Origin: an uncultured Clostridia bacterium
GTDB taxonomy: Bacteria; Bacillota; Clostridia; TANB77; CAG-508
Length of the DNA: 22,849 bases
Assembly: GCA_944386315.1 (NCBI GenBank)
Contig: CALXAS010000002.1
Location: 1-22,849, forward strand
Direction of reading: 5' to 3'
Positions 1 to 6,160 of the stretch are shown here, in pieces. Within the stretch, counting starts at the first letter, position 1. Each line of letters begins with the position of its first letter. The position numbers were made by a program, and so were the translations under genes. The notes under the pieces are model-generated. The model was not told the origin of the DNA, made no database searches, and was given only the letters and a program-made list of their open reading frames with translations.

Positions 1-593
1 AAATAATCAAAATTTCCATTTTCTTTATCTACTTGTTCATCCCAATGTTTTCCATAAAAAAGGTAAATGGATTTTTTTTGTGTTAGTTCGTCCCAGTCTA
101 CACCATGAAAATGTGTCCAATTCCACTTAAAAGAGGAATATATATCATTTCTACCTGCAAAATTATATTTTGTCCAAGCACGAATAGTTCTAGGTTCACT
201 AATTCCTTGTGTACGATTTAGAGGATTATCTTCAATGGCAATTACATCTTCTAGTCCATCAGCTCCTAAGCGATGGTTTAAAACAATATCTGCTAAAACT
301 TCAATACCATTACCTTGTAAAGCTTTGACTGCATGAATATATTCTTCTTTGGTTCCATATTTAGTACGAACATCACCTTTTTGCATAAATTCACCTAAAT
401 CATATAGGTCGTAAACACCATAACCAGTATCATGAATTCCAGCACTTCCTTTGTAAGCAGGAGGCAACCAAACTGTACTAATTCCAATGGAAGATAAATA
501 AGAAGAATCAGATATTACTTTGTTCCATAAATCATCTTCAGGTTTTAAATACCATTCAAAATATTGCATCATGGTTGGATTTATTTTTTTCAA
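1..593 (-). CDS. Cytoplasmic alpha-amylase (GH13), N-terminal part
   Basis: This gene encodes an endo-acting alpha-1,4-glucan hydrolase of glycoside hydrolase family 13. It is cut by the left window edge, so only about 197 codons are visible. The reading begins with TTG at 593 (GGTGA lies just upstream); ATGs at 572 and 569 are alternatives. The motif MMQYFEWYL is typical of the Bacillus-like intracellular/liquefying alpha-amylase subgroup. The segment AYKGSAGIHDTGYGVYDLYD and the conserved GH13 region I (ADIVLNHR, His of the active site) follow. The later part reads KHWDEQVDKENGNFDYL, the usual stretch just before the catalytic beta-strands. The catalytic Asp and Glu lie outside the window. 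No signal peptide is present, so the enzyme is probably cytosolic and acts on maltodextrin or glycogen. The family is certain; the exact substrate is inferred. Confidence 0.93.
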   Translation of the reverse strand, partial: MKKINPTMMQYFEWYLKPEDDLWNKVISDSSYLSSIGISTVWLPPAYKGSAGIHDTGYGVYDLYDLGEFMQKGDVRTKYGTKEEYIHAVKALQGNGIEVLADIVLNHRLGADGLEDVIAIEDNPLNRTQGISEPRTIRAWTKYNFAGRNDIYSSFKWNWTHFHGVDWDELTQKKSIYLFYGKHWDEQVDKENGNFDY

Positions 594-627
594 AAAATCA
601 CCTTCATTTCAAATTTTATCCAAAGCT

Positions 628-656
628 ATTATATACTATTTGAGTTGAAATAGCAA
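628..656 (-). promoter_or_regulatory. Sigma-A-type promoter of the alpha-amylase gene
   Basis: Read on the minus strand, TTGCTA (656-651) is followed after 17 bases by a perfect TATAAT (633-628). This sits about 35 bases upstream of the TTG start at 593. It is a visual consensus match only. Confidence 0.6.
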
Positions 657-668
657 TTAGAAAAACAA

Positions 669-692
669 TATTATCCGTTACAGCGGACAATA
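669..692. repeat. Hairpin 1 of a related pair (TCCG-N6-CGGA core)
   Basis: The arms TATT/AATA (669-672, 689-692) and TCCG/CGGA (674-677, 684-687) enclose a six-base loop, TTACAG. One A-C mismatch separates the two short helices. The same architecture recurs 38 bases downstream at 707-744. It lies between the alpha-amylase promoter and the 3' end of the Rpn-family gene. Confidence 0.55.
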
Positions 693-706
693 GGAATAAA
701 AAGTAA

Positions 707-744
707 ATTTTCCCTATATCCGTTTTGGCGGACATAGGGAAAAT
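707..744 (-). terminator. Hairpin 2 of the pair; probable terminator of the Rpn-family gene
   Basis: An 11-bp perfect outer stem (707-717 with 734-744) surrounds an inner TCCG/CGGA helix and the loop TTTTGG. On the minus strand it follows the stop codon of the 763-1662 gene by about 20 bases and is followed by TTTACTTTTT, so it can act as an intrinsic terminator. The core matches hairpin 1, including the A-C mismatch. Confidence 0.6.
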
Positions 745-762
745 AAATAGAATTAAAGAATA

Positions 763-1662
763 CTAAAGGCTATCAATGGTTTCTTTGCTTAAGCCAGTTA
801 TTTTTACAATAAGAGAAATATCCATGTTTTCCTCTTTCATTTTTTTAGCGATAGTAAGTTTTTCATCTTCTTTGCCTTCTTTTTTTCCATCTTTTTTGCC
901 ATCTTCCACTCCTTTTATGTATCCGGTATATTCAGCCTCTTTTTCGTCTAAAATAGCTTTTTCTCTTAATTCTGCTATTCTCTGCATTCTCGCATCTTCA
1001 CTAATTCCTTCTAGTTTTGTTCTTGCTTCTTTCATATTTACATTTTCCTTCATATATATTTCCACCTCTTCACTTTCAGGATTTTCTAAAAATTTTAGCC
1101 ATTTTAGTAGTTTGCTATTTTCTTTTGTTTCCTGCATTTTCTTTATTTTAGGTAATTCTATTATATGTAACTCTAAATCATCTGTCAACACGTGTTTTTT
1201 GCCATTTTCCTCGATTATCTTCCATTTGCTATGCATTCTTAAGTCTTCTAAGCCTTTTACTTCAAAATCCGTAATTAATATAGATATGGTTCTTTTTAAA
1301 GATTGATATTCTTCACTCTCTTTTATTGTTTTTGCATATCTCCTAGACCAATAATACAACAGTCTTTCTTTTATGTGGTTTGCTTCTCCTACTTGCATTT
1401 CTATATGGCAATATTCTTTTTCATTTATTTTTGCTAGTACATCTACTACTCCCATTTTTCCTTTTAAATATTCTCTTCTTAGTACTATATTTTCATCTAA
1501 ATTAATTTCTTCTATTTGCTCTTCTAAAATACTACTTAAAAAATCTTTTGTGATTCTCTCGCTTCCCACTTCTCCAAATAAAATTTGAAAAATAACATCT
1601 ATTTTGGGAGATAATATTGGTGTTTTCTCTTCTGTTATTGCTTTTTGTTTTTTATCTGTCAT
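763..1662 (-). CDS. Rpn-family recombination-promoting nuclease / putative transposase (PD-(D/E)XK)
   Basis: This 299-aa protein belongs to the Rpn/PDDEXK_2 family, DNA nucleases that promote RecA-independent recombination in E. coli and are often annotated as putative transposases. The catalytic core is visible: D74 in GVVDVLAK, then E88 and Q90 in CHIEMQV, which form the D...ExQ signature. The N-terminus (SPKIDVIFQILFGE) is the usual family opening. The C-terminus has a Lys/Gly/Glu-rich run (residues about 249-267) followed by the tail MKEENMDISLIVKITGLSKE, common at the end of clostridial Rpn proteins. ATG at 1662 has AGGAGG five bases upstream. It stands alone and is divergent from splB. 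No terminal inverted repeats were found, so there is no sign that it forms a mobile unit. The family call is firm; the biological role is not. Confidence 0.9.
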   Translation of the reverse strand: MTDKKQKAITEEKTPILSPKIDVIFQILFGEVGSERITKDFLSSILEEQIEEINLDENIVLRREYLKGKMGVVDVLAKINEKEYCHIEMQVGEANHIKERLLYYWSRRYAKTIKESEEYQSLKRTISILITDFEVKGLEDLRMHSKWKIIEENGKKHVLTDDLELHIIELPKIKKMQETKENSKLLKWLKFLENPESEEVEIYMKENVNMKEARTKLEGISEDARMQRIAELREKAILDEKEAEYTGYIKGVEDGKKDGKKEGKEDEKLTIAKKMKEENMDISLIVKITGLSKETIDSL

Positions 1663-1887
1663 TCATGCCTCCTTCTTGCATTATTATTTTTTACAGGATT
1701 ATCATTTTTTGGGATATAAAAAAGATATTAAAAATTGGATAAAATTTTTTTAGATTACAAAAGCTTTTGTTACTTATGTATACCATACTTTTCTACAAAG
1801 TGCAAGAAAAACTTTCCTACAAAAACCGACAAAAAACGAATAAAAACTCTTTTTTTGGTAAAGATAAAGAAGAAAAGGAGGCATTTT

Positions 1888-2895
1888 ATGTTCATACCAA
1901 CAGAAATTTTTTATGAAAAAGCGATTGAAAATTATCCATTAGGCAAAGAATTGTTAGAAAGATATCGAGAAAAAAATGTGCCTTGTACAATAATAGAAAA
2001 TCATAACGCTATAGAAAAAATGAGGAAAAAAGAAAATAAAGAATTTCCAAAAATGAAACAGAATTTGATTATTGGCGTTAGAAAAACACATCGTTTTGTT
2101 CCCAACCACAAAGTATCCGATTTTTTAGTGCCTTATACCTCTTCTGGCTGTATTGCTATGTGTTTATATTGTTATCTAGTTTGCAATTATAATAAATGTG
2201 CTTATCTTCGCTTATTTGTGAATAGGGAGCAGATGATAGATAAAATCATTCGTGTGGCAAACGAGTCAGAAAAGCCTTTAACATTTGAAATTGGTAGTAA
2301 TAGTGATTTAATTTTAGAAAATACCATTACAGGCAATTTAGAGTGGACTATTGAAAATTTTGCACAAAAAGCAGAGAAAGGATTTCTTACATTTCCTACA
2401 AAATTTGATAGAGTAGAACCACTTCTTTCTTTAAATCATAAAGGAAAAACTATAGTAAGAATGAGTGTGAATCCACAAGAGATTATATCTCAAATTGAGA
2501 TAGGAACATCACCTCTAAAAAATAGAGTAGAAGCAGCTAATCGTTTAAAAGAAGCAGGGTATCCTGTTGGGATATTAATTGCACCAGTTATTTTAGTAGA
2601 AAATTGGAAAGTACTATATGCAGAATTGATCCAATATTTGGCTGAAAATTTAAGTGAAAAAATAAAAAAGGAGGCAGTATTTGAAATTATTTTTATGACT
2701 TATAGCTATATTCATGAGGCTATCAATACAGAAGCTTTCCCAAATAAACCTTCCCTGTATAATAAAGAAAAAATGACAGTAAGAGGAAGAGGAAAGTATC
2801 GCTATAAGGAAGAAGAAAAGCAAGAGGCAGAAGCCTTTTTAAGAGAGCAAATGCAAAAGTATTTTCCCAATAATGAGATATTGTATATTGTATAA
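1888..2895 (+). CDS. splB: Spore photoproduct lyase (radical SAM)
   Basis: This 335-aa enzyme repairs 5-thyminyl-5,6-dihydrothymine (spore photoproduct) in DNA of germinating spores using a [4Fe-4S] cluster and S-adenosylmethionine. The cluster ligands are C88, C92 and C95 in GCIAMCLYC, the CxxxCxxC of radical SAM enzymes. The sequence after it (YLVCNYNKCAYLRLFVN, then FEIGSNSD) aligns with the SplB family. The H-atom-donor cysteine of Bacillus SplB (C141, in a FE..C.SD context) appears to be S137 here, while additional cysteines occur at 99 and 104. The chosen ATG has AGGAGG (1876-1881) six bases away; an in-frame extension back to 1735 is rejected. The gene is monocistronic between a divergent nuclease gene and a bidirectional terminator. 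The gene implies a spore-forming host. Confidence 0.92.
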   Translation: MFIPTEIFYEKAIENYPLGKELLERYREKNVPCTIIENHNAIEKMRKKENKEFPKMKQNLIIGVRKTHRFVPNHKVSDFLVPYTSSGCIAMCLYCYLVCNYNKCAYLRLFVNREQMIDKIIRVANESEKPLTFEIGSNSDLILENTITGNLEWTIENFAQKAEKGFLTFPTKFDRVEPLLSLNHKGKTIVRMSVNPQEIISQIEIGTSPLKNRVEAANRLKEAGYPVGILIAPVILVENWKVLYAELIQYLAENLSEKIKKEAVFEIIFMTYSYIHEAINTEAFPNKPSLYNKEKMTVRGRGKYRYKEEEKQEAEAFLREQMQKYFPNNEILYIV

Positions 2896-2901
2896 ATTAA
2901 A

Positions 2902-2939
2902 AAGAGTAAAGAACATGAAATAATTTGTTCTTTACTCTT
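2902..2939. terminator. Bidirectional terminator between splB and the XRE regulator
   Basis: A 14-bp perfect stem (2902-2915 with 2926-2939) with a ten-base loop is flanked by A-rich and T-rich tracts on both sides. It follows the stop of splB on the plus strand and that of the 2945-3274 gene on the minus strand, so it can serve both convergent genes. Confidence 0.85.
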
Positions 2940-2944
2940 GCTTT

Positions 2945-3274
2945 TTAATCTTCTTTTCTAGCTACTACTCTAGCAATATCATAAATTAATTTTTGCTGTT
3001 CAGAAGAGCAGTCCTTTAAAAGAGAAGCAAATTCACTATCCAAATATTGTGAAGATTTACTAGAAACACCGTTTAAAATCTCACCTGGGCTAACTTCTAA
3101 TATTTCACATATTTGTACAAGTCTTTTTAAATTTACTTGGGAATTTCCTCTTTCTATTCTACTTAAAAAAGCAATAGAAACATCTAATTTTTCTGCTAAT
3201 TCCTCTTGCGTCATTTTTTTAGCTTTTCTAGCTTTTTTTAGTCTTTGTCCAATAATAGTATAATCTAATGGCAT
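2945..3274 (-). CDS. XRE-family helix-turn-helix transcriptional regulator
   Basis: This 109-aa protein is probably a DNA-binding repressor. Residues about 10-64 form a Cro/CI-type helix-turn-helix: RLKKARKAKKMTQEELAEKL is followed by VSIAFLSRIERG (recognition helix region) and LVQICEILEVSPGEIL. The C-terminal 45 residues are Ser-rich and end in a short helix (EQQKLIYDIARVVAR), a tail seen in many clostridial stand-alone XRE proteins. No ligand-binding or protease domain is present. AAAGGA lies just upstream of the ATG at 3274. The gene is convergent with splB and divergent from the pilin-like gene at 3625. The palindrome at 3478-3492 in that divergent region is a possible target, but this is inference only. 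Confidence 0.88.
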   Translation of the reverse strand: MPLDYTIIGQRLKKARKAKKMTQEELAEKLDVSIAFLSRIERGNSQVNLKRLVQICEILEVSPGEILNGVSSKSSQYLDSEFASLLKDCSSEQQKLIYDIARVVARKED

Positions 3275-3426
3275 AGCCTATCATCCTTTCTAGCTCTGAT
3301 TTCAACAAAAATATAGCATGAGGTTTTTAAAAAAGACAGAAACAAATCAGTAAAAATAAATTAAATGGTTATGAATATTACGAATATTATTTACCAAATT
3401 GATAAAAATATACAATTCGGGTGCAA

Positions 3427-3445
3427 TTTAGGGACGTTCTTTCAA
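3427..3445. repeat. REP-like element, left inverted copy (TTTAGGGACGTTCTTT)
   Basis: TTTAGGGACGTTCTTTCAA occurs here on the plus strand. The same 16-base core occurs in reverse orientation at 6064-6079, so the two copies bracket about 2.6 kb. Similar GGGACGTTC strings are, to my knowledge, common beside IS200-like REP-associated transposases in Clostridia, but no transposase is present here. Confidence 0.6.
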
Positions 3446-3477
3446 TTGAAAATAGAGAAAAAAATATTGTTACAACT

Positions 3478-3520
3478 GTGAATAATATTCACTGTACAAT
3501 ATTTAAAAGTATGGTAACAT
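3478..3520 (+). promoter_or_regulatory. Candidate operator and promoter of the pilin-like gene
   Basis: The 15-base inverted repeat GTGAATA-A-TATTCAC (3478-3492) directly abuts a candidate -35 (TGTACA, 3493-3498). This is spaced 16 bases from an extended -10 (TGG-TAACAT, 3512-3520). The layout resembles a repressor site overlapping a promoter. The start codon is 105 bases downstream. Confidence 0.45.
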
Positions 3521-3624
3521 ATAAAATGTAATTGTAATAACTTATTTACATAAATTAAAAATTGAAAAAGTGAATAAGTTAAGAGAAATTGGGAAAACAT
3601 AAGAAAAATGGGAGGAGAAAAAAC

Positions 3625-5301
3625 ATGAGAAATTTTGTAAAGAAACAAAATGGTATTACATTAATTGCACTTGTGGTAACTATCATAGTCCTAATCATTC
3701 TAGCTGGAGTATCTATAGCCATGCTAGTAGGAGAGAATGGAATCATAACGCAAGCGCAGAGGGCAGCACAAGAGACAGAGCAAGCAAAAAGAGACGAAGA
3801 AGCAGGATTGTCTAGTTTAGAAACAGCTATACAAGAAGCATTAGGTAATGTGTACAATGAAGAAAAAGGAGTAAATAAACCTAAATTAATAACAGGAATG
3901 ATACCAGTAAAATTTGATACAAGCAAAAATGGAGGAAAAGGGAATTGGGTAATTTGCTCGGAAATGGATGAAGAGTGGTATAATTATGATGAGACAGATA
4001 AAAGATGGGCAAATGTAATGTTATGTGATGGAACATATGATGAGAATACGCCGATAGGGACAGAAATTCAAGAAAAAGATTTAGGAAGCATGTTTGTATG
4101 GATACCAAGATATGCATATAAAATAACTAGTGGATACCATGATGCACCAAATGGCGGAATAGATGTAAAATTTTTGATAGGTACAACAAATGAGACAGCA
4201 GATGCTAGTAATGTGAATGAATATAATTCGGAAACGACCAATAATTATACAAAATTTCCAGATGGCTATGTAGTACATCCAGCATTTCAAAATGGACAAA
4301 GTACAGGATATCAAAATGGAGAATGGAAGAAAGAAATAACAGGAATATGGGTAGCAAAATTTGAAGCAGGAATAAAGACGATAGAAGAAGATACAGATAA
4401 AACTGTGTCATCAGTAAATAATTATTATTATCCAGTATTTAAAGGAAGAAAATATGCTTATAATTATGTAACTGTTAATGATTGTTATAATTTGTCACTA
4501 GCGTTAGATGATGAGCAAAATCCATATGGATTGTCAGACAATGCAAATAGTCATTTGATGAAAGATAGTGAATGGGGTGCAGTAGCCTATTTATCAATGA
4601 GTCAGTATGGATATTCGGGCGGGGAGATAAATACGAGTACTGTAATATATAAAAATAATTTATCTTTAGATGAAACAGTAGATAATCCTAATAATATTGG
4701 AAAAATATACTCTATAACAGGTTATTCTGCAACAGGAGAAAAAGAACCAGGAAATAAAATAAGTATTAATACATCAGTTGAAGAGTTGTTAACAGATGAA
4801 ATAGGAAGTAGTAATAAATCATATGCATGGACAGTAGTTGATAATGGAAAAGATAGTGGTTTAGGAACAAAAGCTAGTACGACAGGAAATATATACGGAA
4901 TATATGATATGAGTGGAGGAGTAACAGAATATATGGCAACATATATAAATAATGTAGCATATGCAGAATATGGAAATATGTTGGCGACAGGAAAATCGAC
5001 ATATTTAGCAACAGCATATCCAAATGAAGGAACAATAGAAGCAGAATTAAATACAGCTTATGGAGCAAATATATTTAATAAGATATATGGAAATGCAGTA
5101 TATGAAACATCTAAAAATGTTGGTATAGGATTAACATGGTTTGCTCAAACGGTAGAAAATGACTCAGATGGAAACGAAGTTTTTTGCCCAAGAGGGGGAA
5201 GTAGTAATACTGTGTCATTCGTGGGATTGTGTGGATTGTCTGATTCTGATGGTAATGCACATAATAGTTCTGGTTTTAGAAGTGTATTAATAGTTGAATA
5301 A
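3625..5301 (+). CDS. Pilin-like surface protein with a C-terminal FGE-sulfatase / C-type-lectin-like domain
   Basis: This 558-aa protein starts with a class III prepilin-type segment: MRNFVKKQNG, then ITLIALVV and a hydrophobic helix to about residue 35. G10 would be the prepilin peptidase site; the usual Glu at +5 is Ala, as in many clostridial relatives. A short helical stalk (about 36-80) leads to a large beta-rich domain. Its motifs are FVWIPRYAYK, GIWVAKFE, EWGAVAYLSMSQYG, GNIYGIYDMSGGVTEY and FCPRGGSSN...GFRSVL, the pattern of formylglycine-generating-enzyme-like (CLec) folds. The FGE catalytic cysteine pair is not evident, so a binding or adhesion role is more likely than enzymatic. 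The C-terminal 39 residues resemble variable regions of retroelement-diversified lectins. ATG at 3625 has GGAGGAG about seven bases upstream. No other pilus gene is nearby. Confidence 0.82.
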   Translation: MRNFVKKQNGITLIALVVTIIVLIILAGVSIAMLVGENGIITQAQRAAQETEQAKRDEEAGLSSLETAIQEALGNVYNEEKGVNKPKLITGMIPVKFDTSKNGGKGNWVICSEMDEEWYNYDETDKRWANVMLCDGTYDENTPIGTEIQEKDLGSMFVWIPRYAYKITSGYHDAPNGGIDVKFLIGTTNETADASNVNEYNSETTNNYTKFPDGYVVHPAFQNGQSTGYQNGEWKKEITGIWVAKFEAGIKTIEEDTDKTVSSVNNYYYPVFKGRKYAYNYVTVNDCYNLSLALDDEQNPYGLSDNANSHLMKDSEWGAVAYLSMSQYGYSGGEINTSTVIYKNNLSLDETVDNPNNIGKIYSITGYSATGEKEPGNKISINTSVEELLTDEIGSSNKSYAWTVVDNGKDSGLGTKASTTGNIYGIYDMSGGVTEYMATYINNVAYAEYGNMLATGKSTYLATAYPNEGTIEAELNTAYGANIFNKIYGNAVYETSKNVGIGLTWFAQTVENDSDGNEVFCPRGGSSNTVSFVGLCGLSDSDGNAHNSSGFRSVLIVE

Positions 5302-5435
5302 GGTACAAAATACTAGTGTGTGGTCAAAATATATCATGTTTTTACGTAAGGAAATTTCGAAAAATACTATTCACTGGTACATTAGAAATTATTATAGCTT
5401 AAAAAAGAAAATAAATTTGGCAATACTTATATGGG

Positions 5436-5462
5436 AAAAGAGGAATAAACCACCTCTTTTTT
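5436..5462 (+). terminator. Terminator downstream of the pilin-like gene
   Basis: The stem AAAAGAGG/CCTCTTTT (5436-5443 with 5453-5460) with a nine-base loop is followed by TTCTTTCC. It lies 135 bases past the stop codon. The sequence between stop and hairpin (5302-5435) has no supported gene. Confidence 0.65.
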
Positions 5463-5564
5463 CTTTCCAAATTATACAATCTAGGAAATTTTAGTCCTTA
5501 TAGAGAGGGCTATTGTGAGGACAAAATAAAAGAGGACGATCCAAGGAGAAAATTCTTTCAAGCT

Positions 5565-5945
5565 TTGCTTCAGAGGTTTGAAGAGGAATTTCAGGGGTAT
5601 ACATTACACGGATTTCTATGTGGAGAAATTCCTGACGATGAAATTCATCTTCGGGCAAATTGGAGGTGGAGAAAGGAAGAACAAGCTTCCTTTACGGCTT
5701 GTGCATCAGAGAACATCATTAGAAGTTTGCTGATGCATGAAATTGTTCCTGAAAGCTGGGAGGAATTTGTAAAAGATTTCAAATTTCACGTTCTCCAAGA
5801 TGGGACATATAAACCGGCTACTCCAAAGGCAGTCGAAGAAGCTTTTAAAGTTTTAAATGCAACCAAGGAGGAAAAGGAGGAAGAAATACCTATGCCTCCC
5901 AAAAAAGTTTCATTCTTGGAAAAAGCTAAAAGTTTTTTCAAATAA
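5565..5945 (+). CDS. Hypothetical protein of unknown family, 126 aa
   Basis: I do not recognise this protein. It is soluble, with no signal peptide or membrane segment. The first about 95 residues are mixed alpha/beta in character, with an aromatic patch (ANWRWRKEE) and EIVPESWEEFVKDF. A Glu/Lys-rich linker (about 97-108) and a basic tail (SFLEKAKSFFK) follow. The only start in frame is TTG at 5565, with AAGGAG (5543-5548) about 16 bases upstream, which is far. The frame stays open well upstream without any other ATG, GTG or TTG, so the true N-terminus may be lost or non-canonical. Base composition is visibly more GC-rich than the neighbours (CGG, GGC and CCC codons), hinting at separate origin. 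A very strong terminator follows the stop. It lies within the segment bracketed by the REP-like inverted copies. Confidence 0.65.
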   Translation: MLQRFEEEFQGYTLHGFLCGEIPDDEIHLRANWRWRKEEQASFTACASENIIRSLLMHEIVPESWEEFVKDFKFHVLQDGTYKPATPKAVEEAFKVLNATKEEKEEEIPMPPKKVSFLEKAKSFFK

Positions 5946-5966
5946 TCTGGTCTGTGAGTTCATGGA

Positions 5967-6003
5967 AAAAGCGGTGGTCTTTCATTGAAAGGCCACCGCT
6001 TTT
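5967..6003 (+). terminator. Strong intrinsic terminator after the 126-aa gene
   Basis: A 17-bp stem (5967-5983 with 5987-6003) containing one G-U pair and a three-base loop (ATT) ends in TTTT. It starts 22 bases past the stop at 5945 and insulates metG. Confidence 0.85.
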
Positions 6004-6010
6004 CAAGTAG

Positions 6011-6040
6011 TTTAAAGAAAGTTTAGAAACATTCTTTAAA
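6011..6040. repeat. TTTAAAGAA / TTCTTTAAA hairpin upstream of metG
   Basis: A 9-bp perfect inverted repeat (6011-6019 with 6032-6040) with a twelve-base loop. It shares the TTTAAAGAA core with the REP-like element 20 bases downstream and may belong to the same repeat. Confidence 0.45.
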
Positions 6041-6057
6041 TTACAGAATAAATAGGT

Positions 6058-6086
6058 TGAACTTTAAAGAACGTCCCTAAAGTTCA
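6058..6086. repeat. REP-like element, right inverted copy, itself a hairpin
   Basis: TGAACTTTA (6058-6066) pairs with TAAAGTTCA (6078-6086) around an eleven-base loop. The reverse strand reads TTTAGGGACGTTCTTT, matching the copy at 3427. It lies in the metG leader. No T-box antiterminator motif was found in this leader. Confidence 0.6.
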
Positions 6087-6160
6087 TCCTACTACTTGTA
6101 TTTTTTGTAGGAAGGTGATAAAATACAGAAGAATACTAAGAAAAGAAAGGAGAAAGGTCT

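Larger units (their letters stand above)
3275..3624. other. 350-bp divergent intergenic region
   Basis: No gene is visible here. It separates the XRE regulator (-) from the pilin-like gene (+). It holds the left REP-like copy, a GTGAATA-A-TATTCAC palindrome at 3478-3492, and a candidate promoter (TGTACA, 16 bases, TAACAT with TGG before it) ending at 3520. On the minus strand a TGC-TATATT extended -10 candidate for the regulator lies at 3318-3310. The remainder is very AT-rich with no further structure I can support. Confidence 0.6.

Noticed and set aside
776..1588. Long plus-strand ORFs opposite the Rpn-family gene
   Set aside because: Their Ser/Phe-rich composition is that expected of the antisense strand of an AT-rich Lys/Glu-rich gene; they have no ribosome sites.
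1735..1887. In-frame 51-residue extension of SplB to a TTG at 1735
   Set aside because: The sequence is low-complexity and unlike SplB N-termini, while ATG 1888 has a well-placed AGGAGG.
3589..3624. TTG start twelve codons upstream of the pilin-like protein
   Set aside because: It would place extra residues ahead of the prepilin leader, and GGAGGAG is correctly spaced only for ATG 3625.
5302..5564. Template repeat or reverse transcriptase of a diversity-generating retroelement beside the lectin-like gene
   Set aside because: No repeat of the 5182-5301 segment and no RT motif is present here or elsewhere in the window.
5946..6160. T-box riboswitch in the metG leader
   Set aside because: No AGGGTGG-type T-box antiterminator sequence was found; the hairpins present are a terminator for the upstream gene and REP-like repeats.
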